Part shown: piece by piece, positions 10,664 through 21,200 of the stretch | Position numbering within the stretch: the first letter of the stretch is position 1 | Layout of the letters: the number at the start of each line of letters is the position of its first letter | DNA from: Armillaria gallica | Lineage: Eukaryota > Basidiomycota > Agaricomycetes > Agaricales > Physalacriaceae | DNA length: 64,000 nucleotides | Reading direction: 5' to 3' | NCBI GenBank assembly: GCA_037576215.1 | Contig: JBANDB010000018.1 | Coordinates: forward strand, 868,001-932,000 | Program-made: the position numbers and the translations under genes | The notes under the pieces: model-generated | Told to the model about the DNA's origin: nothing | Databases searched by the model: none | What the model saw: only the letters and a program-made list of their open reading frames with translations

Positions 10664-11223
10664 ATCGTTCGATATCTGTAGAGCCTAATCTTATACATTG
10701 TGTGGCCGTGAATAACACACAGGCGTCTTTCCCTCCTTGTCACTTCCAGATAATAGAGTCCGAATTTTGACACACCTATCGTACGGCTGGATTGGTAGCA
10801 TGATGCAAGCCGACTCAGATTAGAAGTACCGGTCGTTGTGAAGAATAGCTATGTATGGGCCCCGGGATCATAGCTACTCATCGAGACCAGAGGAGCTGAC
10901 TCCAAAGAACCTCAGTTCACACATGAATTATGATAGCATCGACATCGTGGGCGGTAGGAATGATCATGGTATTAAGGGTAGTCTGCTGAGGAAGGGATAC
11001 ACAGTACAAGTGGAGAGCTGGCATTACAGCTAATTGTGAACTTGTGAAATAAACAACGAGAATGCAAGAAGATACAACATGGAACAACATGTCAGACAGT
11101 GACACTGATACTCATCGAATTCAAGAATCCTCGCCACCGCATCCCATGAAGCTTCCCATGGACAAGGGTCAGATGGGTAAAGGAAGAGAATGCATGACGA
11201 TTTGAAAATCTCGCCACTCATCA

Positions 11224-11880
11224 TTACCAAAGGTCCCTGGACCATTCATAGATACACCCAGGGCACCATCTATCCATTTCCGAATGGATGCCCATAGGCC
11301 TCGATGATCCATGGCTTGGCATTATCTGCCTTTCTGGCCACAGATTCCAAGTGAGGGTCACAGCCTGCCCATTGCTTCGCATCGAGGAACACTGGTCTGA
11401 AGCGGCGCTGCGGGACGAGCTCGGGTTCCTCCTCTGAGAAGAGATCGTCAGGTGGGGCTGGGGAAAGGGTGTATGAAGGCGAGAGGGCGATTTCTTGGAT
11501 GGGCTTTGGAAAGGGCTTTCGTCCTCATCAACCTTGGCCAGCGATGTCTGTACTTTACACTTTTTAGGGAGACTCTGGTTTGGGACCTCCTCTGCGGGTT
11601 GTGGGGACTGGAGTTTACACTTCTGGATAGGACTTTCCAAAGGGTTATCCTCTTCTTGTTTGTCATTCGTAGGAGGAACTCAAAGGAGTTTTGAAGGCGA
11701 TTTCTGTGTAGAGGGTGTAGAGGGCGCGAAGAGCAATTTGGCAATGGTCTTTGTGGGAGATGAGTCCGGCTTCGTGGGACAATTGGACGGTACCACCCTC
11801 AGCAGCATCTTCGAGGGCGATTTTCATGGAGACACGTGGGGCGTAGAGAATGGTGTGACCTTTCTCGACAGATTGTAACT
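11224..11880 (-). pseudogene. Frameshifted gene remnant of unknown function
   Basis: Two different frames look coding in succession. From about 11640 to 11470 the frame is a Ser/Pro/Lys linker (PFQSPSKKSPSRLHTPFP). From about 11470 to 11281 another frame reads PDDLFSEEEPELVPQRR, then FRPVFLDAKQWAGCDPHLES, and ends EAYGHPFGNG before a TAG. Further upstream (about 11880-11700) MKIALEDAAEGGTVQLSHEA is also open. The switch near 11470 indicates a frameshift. I do not recognise the family. Confidence 0.4.
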
Positions 11881-13479
11881 CAGCCTTTGGGCTTTGATCT
11901 TCTGAGAAAGAGAGCCCACTGCCTTGATCAGTTTCTTGAGAATAGGTTCGAACGTCTTAGTCACAGTCTATTCAAACAGTCAATTAGGAACAAGTGTAGG
12001 ACATTGACAAGAAGGTCTGTTACGAGTCCGAGTTTACGAGGATTCGTCCTTATGCGCTGCATTTTGACCCAGGACCCTTACTTTTAAGTTTTACCTTAAA
12101 ATCTAACATGTGCATACAAATGCCTTTTATAGCAATTCCAAGTATTAGAGCCGCAGCTATGCTAATACTTTTGTGATACATACCTCTCCACACGGTACAT
12201 CTGCGTCGTTCGCATTCAGCTTAGTATTGATGCACAAAAGATATGTTTCATCGGATCCTGTATTGATTGGTTTATTTCAGATACTTTTGGCTTATTTGGC
12301 GGCCCCAAGAGCCCCAAATAGCAGCCATATCATCTCCCACCCACACGTAAGCCCTCGCGCAAGGCAGTACTGCGTGCGACGCCCACAAGACACTACCACA
12401 GCGAAGACTGTCGACTAGGATGATGCCGACACCTGTTACCGCCCGCTATTGGCCCAAAAATCAGTGCTATCCCTTCCATCCCCTACCCAGCACCCCCCCC
12501 TCCCCATCGACATCGGGGCCAATCACCTACGTACCCTGAATTTGCATGTATCAAGGACAATAAACGCACCGAAAGATCCAAGATCAGATACTATCTGCAA
12601 GCACGGGGATGTAACGAACATACAGCAGTGGGGACGACGACAACGATTCACAGGTGACGACAACGATTCACAGGTGACGACAATGATGGCAGGAATGGTG
12701 GGGACGGTCCAAGGATGACAGAGGATAGGGCAGATGGTAGGGCATGGACACTGTTGAAGAAGAACGTGCTGAGCAGGAGGGCAGAAGGGTACAAGTGGGA
12801 GGGAAAGAGCAAGTTTAGCCTCCCGGCATTCAACAAAGGCAGCGATGACGATGTCCATCTGAGCATCGAATCTACTACCCATTACGTGACAGACGACACC
12901 AAGATGACGGAGACGCCAGCACCGATGGCCCTGCTGCTGCCACCCTCCACCCGAATCTAACATCGACCCCTACCCCCATCCTAGGCCATGGATACCCCCC
13001 ATCTCCGTACATCTCCCATTTTCGACATGGGGGATTATGACTATCAAGTTAAATTTCCCCTCAGATGTCGTTATCACTGCCAATGACAATCATGATGCCT
13101 GATCCCTAATCCCTCCTCATTCCACGCCCTCCACCGACTGTACGACTACCATCGGATTCCCCGCTACTAGGCTCTTGGCTTTTTCTTTTCTTCTGAACCA
13201 AGCTCAGCTTTGTATGATCACCCCCAGCGCGTTCAGCATCACTGCAATTCAATTAGAGCCATTATTGAATACCATCCTATTTCTCAGTCAAGAGGGTATT
13301 CGGACCGTGTTCTTACACATCAAAAAGTCGGGGCCTAATGTAACTAATGTTTCTTTTGTGCCATTTCTATTGGGGTCCTATAGTGATAAAGCTGGATGCA
13401 TAGTGGTCTTGAGCCGAAGTCACCCAGGATATTCATCAAATGCCCTGGATTTTTGTCTCGGAAATGAATCACGATAAAG
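11881..13479. other. No supported gene
   Basis: Only short, low-information frames on both strands. A 20-bp tandem duplication lies at 12636-12683 (listed separately). Confidence 0.4.
12636..12683. repeat. 20-bp tandem repeat, 2.4 copies
   Basis: The unit gacgacaacgattcacaggt is present exactly at 12636-12655 and 12656-12675, followed by a partial copy. Confidence 0.85.
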
Positions 13480-13489
13480 CAATCTCTGA

Positions 13490-13620
13490 TTGCATAGAAA
13501 CGATCACAAAAAAATTCTCTATTACATGTTCATCTAGAACTGGGGAATCAAACCCCAAGAGATAGCAGTGACATCATTTGTTATGCCATATCCAGCCTTC
13601 CTGGTGTGCTCTCAAGGTCC
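13490..13620 (-). repeat. tRNA-like SINE, copy C (diverged)
   Basis: On the minus strand a perfect T-arm TGGGG-TTTGATT-CCCCA (13557-13541) is preceded by a segment related to the A-box region of the two better copies at 15.5 and 18.0 kb. The B box reads GGTTTGATTCC. The A-box-like site is degenerate. Relationship rests on manual alignment of about 60 bases. Confidence 0.5.
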
Positions 13621-13887
13621 AACATGTTGTAATTCAACAGAAGAAAAACAACTCGCACCTGGACCCAAGAACGCTACCACAAAATTTCTCCCTGGGAAGC
13701 TGAACACTGTCTCGTACATCTGTGCCTGGTGTGCTGTGGATAGAATGACGGTGTTCCTCTCATTGTCAGATTAGACTCGAGGGATGTCGTGGTACGTGGG
13801 AGGGAGGGTGGTGTCAATTCTGGTCATAGAGACTGAGCAAAGTGCAGAGATGGATGACAGATGCTTACAGTCAGTTTACTGCCCTCG

Positions 13888-14157
13888 TTAAATAATAGCA
13901 TCGACCTCTGCTATGACCTTTCCTTGATACCCCAGATCCCTGAGTTTCTTCATCGGATCCGCCAGCCAGACATTTTTCAAATCAACCAATGGCCCATCCA
14001 TGTCAGCTTCTGAGGTAGCGGCTGCTTGCAAAACACGATGCAACATCCAGGGTTCCCAAGGTGACATTACCTGGGATGCGAATGCGTCCAGATTCAAGGA
14101 GTCCAGGGCCATGTTGACGATAGCAAGTTTGTGTGCATGGCAGACATCCTTGGCCTT
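13888..14157 (-). pseudogene. Gene fragment of unknown function
   Basis: The frame reads AKDVCHAHKLAIVNMALDSL and later PWEPWMLHRVLQAAATSEAD, ending GKVIAEVDAII and TAA at 13888. It begins after a possible acceptor (CTCACAG). The nearest upstream GTAAGG would give a 22-nt intron, too short, so the upstream exon is unresolved. I do not recognise the protein. Confidence 0.35.
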
Positions 14158-14382
14158 CTGTGAGTGCGAAAGTCCTTACCGTCAACAAGAGAATGTGCAC
14201 GGTCCTTGTGAAGGTAGGAGTATCCCATGGAAGCAAGGCATGTTGGTGTCTTGAAGGCTGCAACACGGATATGTTAATGAGGAAAGCGAAAGGGTTGGTA
14301 AATGTGCTGGAATCGTCACTCATATATGTGAGATCAAATATTTTTGTAATGAGTGTGATGTTGAAAATAGTGGAGATGTAGG

Positions 14383-14592
14383 TCAGTGAATGTCCATCAG
14401 GTAAACAGGATCCAAGACTTCATGACGAGGGTGGATCATGAAGCTAAGTTCAACGACGCTAGTCACCAGTGACTTGGCAGCACATAGCAAAGCAGGACAC
14501 TGTTGATGCCTGAGGATGTTCACAGTCGTCTGCAGGTCTTCTAAGTCTGCTGCTGACTTCCTTTGAGCAGCAAGGTTAGTCTCAACATGCAT
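14383..14592 (-). pseudogene. Short coding-like fragment
   Basis: The frame contains AAQRKSAADLEDLQTTVNIL, an amphipathic helix-like stretch, and ends VYLMDIH. It may be an upstream exon of the fragment at 13888-14157, but no joining intron was established. Confidence 0.2.
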
Positions 14593-14893
14593 ATAGAAGA
14601 TGACACTACTTTACGATTGGTCCTTCTCCCACTAGCATACTTGACAACAGAGGTCCCCAGCAGTCCCTCGCTATCATTGTCTGCCTTCAAAGCTTGACAT
14701 ATGGTGCCGACTCGCCTCCAGTTGCTTGAAGATCAAAGTCACGGTGTGCTGGCAGCAGTGACCGTTGTTAGTGACAGCAGCAACTATAAAGAAAGTGTAT
14801 GCACCTTGATACATGTCATGATACTATTGCAAGTTTTCGCTATAGACACTCATCAATGAGATCTGAGAGGTGGAGGAGGGGGTCAATAGTGGG

Positions 14894-15012
14894 TGATCCT
14901 AGACTCAAACCAGTCTGCCTACCAGAAGTTGTCAGCAGGCAGGAAACTTTGTAGGTTCTCGCTTGCTGACAACATCCCTGATATGGCAGACTGGTCCCAG
15001 TCTAGGGCGATC
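14894..15012. repeat. Foldback (long imperfect inverted repeat)
   Basis: The left arm (gatcctagactcaaaccagtctgcc..., from 14894) is complementary to the right arm (...ggcagactggtcccagtctagggcgatc, to 15012); a second inner block pairs gttgtcagca with tgctgacaac. The arms are roughly 50 bp. No protein is encoded. It could be a foldback MITE or a hairpin RNA template. Confidence 0.65.
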
Positions 15013-15524
15013 CTCAAGTGTACACCATTCTGAGATCTTTTCTTTTTAGTGGAAAGATGTGTCTGTATATGTTCAAAGATCCATCGAGTGACCCATACAT
15101 AGCAAGTTTGATGTTGTCTTCAGTGCTCAAAGCTGGCCTCAGTTGATTATGGCAGAAAGTCAGTAGCATCGGACAATCATGGGAACAATTCTAATCTTCT
15201 CTCTTATGTATCACCATCACGGCTGTCCTCGCTGTAAACCCAAATGTAACTATTAGGGAGACACAAGATTCAAGGATTATTGTTGATGTAGCTGTGAATA
15301 TTGTTCTTCCTTTATCTATTCTGTGCATCTTCTTCGTGTCCACAGGAGAATGCACAGTCTAGATCTCGCTACTCACATACCTCCACGACTCCAGTCGTAC
15401 TTTTCATTCAAGCCATGCTACTGTATATTTTTTGCTGTCCCAACAAAGGAGAACAATGGACATGCTCCTCTTGGCACTGGACATATTGCCTGTTGTACCT
15501 CAAGAGATGACTTTGAATCACTCA

Positions 15525-15730
15525 GATACTATGGAGTAACGGATGATGTTGCTGATTCATGTGGTTCGATTCCCCCATTCTGCATGAGATCATATGGACT
15601 CTTTTATCATACAAGCATCGAATCATGCATTGCTCTATTGTCTCCCATGTGAAAACTGAGGGTCTTGCTTCCACAGAAACTTTACAGCAGTCTAGCTCTC
15701 ACCACCACTCATCTTTTTGGTCAAGATGTA
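15525..15730 (+). repeat. tRNA-like SINE, copy A
   Basis: A-box-like TGGAGTAACGG (15532-15542) is followed by a perfect RNA polymerase III B box GGTTCGATTCC (15563-15573). About 90 and 145 bases downstream, the blocks gcttccacagaaa and catctttttg recur at matching distances in the copy at 18.0 kb, so the shared unit is about 190-200 bp. No full cloverleaf can be drawn. Confidence 0.6.
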
Positions 15731-15845
15731 CTAAGTGTTGTTCCACATGATTCTACATGTTTTCTTTGCTGCTATTCATGAGAACTTGCAGTCCAGATCT
15801 CACTCTCACATGTCTCCACATGGAATTTGCCAACCCCAGTCATAG

Positions 15846-15853
15846 CCCATCTC
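15846..15853. repeat. Target-site duplication, left
   Basis: CCCATCTC, identical to 17938-17945 on the other side of the hAT-like element. Confidence 0.9.
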
Positions 15854-15919
15854 TAGGGATGTGCACCATATCCGTATCACAGTGGCTACGTACGGTGGGT
15901 ACGGATATGGGTCCGTACC

Positions 15920-16384
15920 GTGAGCACTTTTGACGACCCAGAATACGGCCGTATTCATACGGTTGAAGTACGGTGTCATGCCCACAGTGTGTCTAAGGGT
16001 GTAATTTTGCAAAATGTCATACCTTACACTTTAGCAATGCAGAGGCATCACGAGCAGGCTGACAGTGCAAGTGGCATGCGAAGAAGCAAGGTCACCGAGG
16101 TAGAGAACTCTATAACAGAAAAAGAAGCAATGGGATTAAAACATAAGGACTTCGTCGTTGCACTGTACCTTATGGGCATGCACGACAACAAGGCCGAAGG
16201 GCGAGCTAGATTGCCAAACCACCCGTTTGCAATAGAGGACTCAGCTGGAGTGGGATGCGCTTGTATGTGGGCCGAGGCTAATTTAGATAACGACGCGTCT
16301 GTAATCTATGACGCGTGGTCCCTGGAGATCCAGAAAAATGATATCATGCACGGGGTAATCAAGAGAACCCCAGGCATGGCCTAG
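15920..16384 (+). CDS. Frame inside the hAT-like element, unknown function
   Basis: The 154-codon frame contains ITEKEAMGLKHKDFVVALYL and HPFAIEDSAGVGCACMWAEA. It shows no zinc finger, DDE or dimerisation motif of hAT transposases that I can see. It begins within the subterminal repeats, so its N-terminus is doubtful. Confidence 0.25.
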   Translation: MSTFDDPEYGRIHTVEVRCHAHSVSKGVILQNVIPYTLAMQRHHEQADSASGMRRSKVTEVENSITEKEAMGLKHKDFVVALYLMGMHDNKAEGRARLPNHPFAIEDSAGVGCACMWAEANLDNDASVIYDAWSLEIQKNDIMHGVIKRTPGMA

Positions 16385-16861
16385 AAACAGGCTTCGGCCA
16401 ATGGAAGTAGCGAGCGGACTGGAAAGCTGAGGCATTGCTTGATTACCGAGTCTAGAACATGACGCTGTCACCTGCGGAGCAGACCCGAAAGCCGAATATG
16501 GAGGGTGATCGGTGATCGAGGATTAAGCAGCTATTGAGTGCACACTCGCGAGCTACTCTGCTGCTAGGGCAAGCGATGTAGACACCGCTTAGCTCTTTGA
16601 GGATACTAAAAAGAGGAACAAGTGGCACGCTGCCTAGAGCGCTGGGCCAACTCGGATGAGGGATACCCGGCCGAAAAAGAAGTAAATTACTAAAAATCCG
16701 TTTGTAACAATCAATCTTCCGTAGTATAAGTAGAGTAGATTTTCATGTATTAAAAGCAAGATACCTACCCCCCACATACAGTAATAAAGTTTCAGTTTGG
16801 ATCTGGACTTGTTGCGACACGTAAGAGTTAGTAGCTTCGAGCCTCGGCTAGAATGCAAGTT

Positions 16862-17519
16862 TAGCGAGCTCACAGAGAAATAGAACAAGAGAAACATTTT
16901 GGATAAAAACTTCGGTTTACTTGAGATAAGAAAGAGATTCAGGGCAGTGACGCTGCACCCATCTTGAGAGTTTGCTGAGATAAATCTGAGAGAAAAGCTC
17001 TGTTCCTTTTCTGGTTCAGTGTAAAAAGAGAATTTGTGTTGTGTTGGCCTCTGTGTAGGTCTAGAAGTAGTTGCAAGGGAATCAGCCAGCTTGAGCTGTT
17101 CTAGCAGTTGCACGAAGTGTGACAGGTGTGCGCAGTTGGACCTCGCGGCACCATTGTTAGGGCGAGCACACTGTGTGTGAGGACTTGCGGGGATGGTTCT
17201 GAAAGTAATTAAGACTTGAGTGGGAGTGCCGAGGGCCTCCATCGTGACAAGTTTGGAAGTCAGGTTTAGCCACTAAGAGAAAGGCAGCGGCACATGCGGA
17301 TTAGATCTAGCGGCGAGTCGTACTTAGCGAGCTCACTGACCAAACTTGGTCAACTTGCGGATCTGCGCATCCGTGTGTTCTGGCTATTGAAATATATTTT
17401 GCCTCGAGGGTTGCGTGGTTCACCGTGCTCTCTTGTAAAAAGCTCCGAGAAGCTAGAGAATTTGAGACTAGCTTGAAAGTACTACGTTGTTGCGTGTATC
17501 GTTCTAGCGAGCTCACTGA
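16862..17519 (+). repeat. Three dispersed copies of tagcgagctcac(t)ga
   Basis: tagcgagctcacaga at 16862, tagcgagctcactga at 17325 and 17505, all in the same orientation inside the hAT-like element. They do not fall at a regular spacing. Confidence 0.7.
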
Positions 17520-17937
17520 GAGAAATTGGGATACTGTCAGCGCGCAAGTAGAATTAAAATCCTTGCTCCCCTCTGCACTTAAGGAGATTGTGTGTGTGTG
17601 TGTTTAGTGGGGTTGAGTTGAGTTTGGTGTGTGATCATGCTAGGCCATGCTCAGTTTCACGGGTGCCCATCACCAGCCTCATCAATGATTATGGAGGGAA
17701 TAGTGAGGGACCGTTTAATGGCATCGAAGTCAGTAATTATGATCTCAATGAAGCAGTTTACACTTACATTTTGATGACAGTCATTCGCTGTCATCGTGAA
17801 ACTATCCGTATATGGACAACAGTATGGACACGGTATGGATTTGGCATCAGCCGTACCGTACCGTGGGCAAAAATTTTTGTACGGTCTATGGCCGTATTGT
17901 TATGGTCGTATCCGTAACGGTATGGTGCACATCCCTA

Positions 17938-17945
17938 CCCATCTC
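17938..17945. repeat. Target-site duplication, right
   Basis: CCCATCTC, identical to 15846-15853. Confidence 0.9.
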
Positions 17946-18004
17946 AGGAAGGTTAAGGAGAAAGCTCAACACATTTGCTGTAGCTGGCCGAAACACCCTC
18001 AACC

Positions 18005-18215
18005 ATCTGGAGATGGTGTAATGGATGATATTGGTGATTCGTGGGGTTCAATTCCCCAATTCTGGATAACGATTGCAGATTTGTTTTGTACTTGCTGTCA
18101 ACTTCCATTGCACTCTATTTTCTTTCGCACAAAAATCTGAGGAACCTTACTTCCACAGAAAGTTACATCTACTCATCTGCTTCATCTTTTTGCTGCACCA
18201 GTTCTCATATACAGA
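18005..18215 (+). repeat. tRNA-like SINE, copy B
   Basis: A perfect A-box TGGTGTAATGG (18014-18024), a near-perfect B box GGTTCAATTCC (18045-18055) and a complete T-arm TGGGG-TTCAATT-CCCCA (18042-18058). The A-B spacing is too short for a full tRNA. Downstream blocks match copy A at equal distances. Confidence 0.65.
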
Positions 18216-21200
18216 TCTGGGAAGCTATTCTGACTGCTGTCAAAAAGCATCCTTGAACTCACTGATCATTCATCCTAATACTGGTCTGGTGAAAAGGATG
18301 TTGGTTCCATGCATGGGGTTTGGTACCTTGCCCCAGTTATGAAAACTCGATGTAGTCTGTCTTTTTACACTTGCCCCCAAAAGCAGTGTTCTTGCTTTTG
18401 TCACATGGGATGGAGCAAACCATTGATAGTAATTTGTTATAGATAGTAACCCACTCTTCAAGTGAGAACACAGATGAGATTTTGATCCAGCTTGCACTGA
18501 CCACCATAAAATGTGTCTGGCTTTTGGACTCGTACCTGCTGTGCTCGCAACAGCCCACATTGGCTAAGTATCGTTTTGCTGAGTCACGATTGAATTAGTA
18601 CTTCCACAGAGTCAGCTCTTTGTTTCCTTCAGCATGTCCGTTTGTTGCAGGGGTAGGTATGGCTGATAAAATGCATCCTGCAATTCATGTGCCATAAGTA
18701 TACACTGAAAATTGAGGGTAGGGTTGTAATCACCTTGCCAAAGATATCGAGTGGCAGGCCCGTATATGCCATCATGCTCTTGTGGTCAGATGTGCAGAGG
18801 GAAGACGGTTTCAAGAGTGTTGGCACACGAGCAGCTAGGGGCGGAGAACCACGATCGTCTAGCGTTTGTAATAGACCTGTCACCTCAGGTTGACTTGGCC
18901 AGAATAAGAGACGCATGTAACAGACATACCAGGGAGAAAGGAGATCAAGGAGTATTGGAATGTGCATAGTCTTTCGACAAGATGTCCAAAAAACAAGATC
19001 TTTAGCTACAATGAGCATGAAAAATATGGGATAATGATTTGAATACCCGTTTTTGCAGCATCAATGCTTTCACAAGGACCAATATGTGCTGTCAGAAGGC
19101 ATGCACAAATTCCCGCCTAGGTGAGGAATTAATATAAGCGCTGTTTCGAGATCAATGATGAACTTACAAGCCTGCTCCTGTGCCCTGTGCCGGGACATGA
19201 GCTATGTAGAATGGGAAAGAGCGGGTAATGTCCATATACAATCCACTTTCCGTCAGCTGACCACACAGCGATGGCTCTAAAGCTACTTCAAAATCATCGA
19301 GGATTTGAGTTTCTTGGAAATCCCTAGAGGCTCATTTTAGTGCTTTGATCCTAAAATGCCTAGACTGTGAACCCTTGATTAACAAGTGTTATCGTCACCA
19401 CACCCAATTATCACTGGCGACGGGAATTCAGCCTACCGCAGCACTTTCGATGAATGTTCACGAACCGTATTGGAACAAAGGCTGGTTTTGACACCAAACG
19501 CACAACGGCCTTTTGAACCGTTGGATGCGTAACGTCTGGCATCTTGACTAGGAGGGCAGAGGTAGTGATTTGCTGGTTACATCTGAAGGGTAATGAGTTG
19601 CTCATGATATACGACAATGGACTGGCGGATGTATGAGATACCGAAAATAGTGGTAGGATTAGGTCCTAGGGTACCAAATGGAAATATGAGTGGTCTTCTG
19701 CATTCTATGTGCCAGTGTTAGTACCAAAATTCTTCCTTATCAGACACGCACCAAATGAGTGCCATCAGGTAAAGCCAGGAATAGCAGTATCTTGGTCACC
19801 TCTTCATCTTCAAATATTTCTCCTTTCGACCATTTTATCTTGGGGGCAACCTAGAAGCCGTCTTTGTTGGTATATTGTGAAAAGTGATGGCATGACGCAC
19901 CAGATAGTTAATATCTACCAAAGCAACGTCCACTGTATATGGCTTCGAGGCGTGCTTTGAGAAAGAGTTGGAGGGAAGTGAAGAGAGCATGGAATCGTGA
20001 GGGTCGTTAATAAGGGTAGAGTGCCTTTGGGACGCGTTGGCGACGACAACGCGTCCCTCGACCCACAAATAGGTTCCACTATCCAGATATCCAGCCATCG
20101 CCAGTCTCCAACTGGTGTGTGTCAACGATGTTATTTTGAATCCTGGAAAACAGGATTAGTCCTCACACAACGAGAAGTAGGTGAAATCCTGACCTTATAG
20201 TAACCTGGCGCACTGACCGTCGAAGAGTGTTCAGAAGCGAAGTTGGCATTGGCCTAACCTTGGTGGAAACGGCATTGAACGCACATGGGAATTTGTGAAA
20301 TTTGTGAGCGGGGTGTTTACATGCCAGCCGTGGGGTTTCGGGATAGTATCCGTCCATGGTGAGGACTTATGGGGGAGGAGAGCATTGGTGTTTGGCAAAA
20401 GAGTGCTGGAGACCACGGGGTAGGTAGTTGAACTTGCACAGGAGTGGGGAATTTCTTGGCTGAGTTTAGCAGTTCTGTACAAATCTGATAGAATTCATTA
20501 GCTCTAAGAAAATATAAATGGCATAACATATGCACCTAGCATCGAACCCAAAAAATGAGAACTGTACCTCTTCTTACACAACTGTTGCTTGTTGCTGCTG
20601 GCAAAGACATCGAAGGTTTTAGTAATGACATTAATGATGTCTCGGCTGCTCCGAATATGAAACTGGTGCGCCGGATGGCATTATCTGATTGGCCGACATG
20701 TGTTGTGCAGGTGGTTGAGATCAGAGTTATTAGGGTTGGATGACGTGGGCGGTCCGAATGGGAGGGAATGAGGATGGAGCAGACCTCACTCCACGATCAA
20801 CCATTCAAATACTTATGACATGCCCCCACTGCCAGAAAGCAGCGCCAGGCCAAATGGAAGTACAATAGGGAATTATCTATAACCTACTACCAAGGTAGCG
20901 GGAATTCTCATCAAATGCAACTACAGCTCATCGCCGTCACCCACCTTCTCGAGTTCAGGTCCTTGGCATCCTCAATCTCTATCTCAACGTGGCGAATCAC
21001 ATCCATTTAATACAAGGAGGAGACTGAACTTGACTGAACAGAGCATCATTGCTAGATCTCACACACGACTCGGACCTGCCATGCCGGGTGACAGCCCACT
21101 ACTTCATACTTTCAGCTAAAAAGTAGTTGCATATTTTAGTACTTACTACGATCTAGAAATTAAAATATCTTCTCTGCATCAAAAAGGATGTGTACTACAT

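Larger units (their letters stand above)
15854..17937. mobile_element. hAT-like DNA transposon, probably non-autonomous
   Basis: The element is bounded by TAGGGATGTGCACCAT (15854-15869) and its exact reverse complement (17922-17937), flanked by a perfect 8-bp duplication CCCATCTC. An 8-bp duplication and TAGGGATG-type ends are hallmarks of the hAT superfamily. Subterminal regions are dense in short TACGG/CCGTA motifs in both orientations, as expected for transposase-binding sites. At 2,084 bp it is too short for, and I do not see, a hAT transposase, so it likely depends on a relative elsewhere. It contains a 154-codon plus-strand frame and three copies of a 15-base motif. Confidence 0.85.

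Noticed and set aside
12523..12963. 146-codon minus-strand frame
   Set aside because: Composition dominated by Cys, Pro, Leu over a tandem repeat; no splice context or recognisable motif.
14158..14179. GTAAGG...CACAG as an intron joining two coding-like stretches
   Set aside because: It would be 22 nt long, well below the 45-63 bp introns seen elsewhere in the window.
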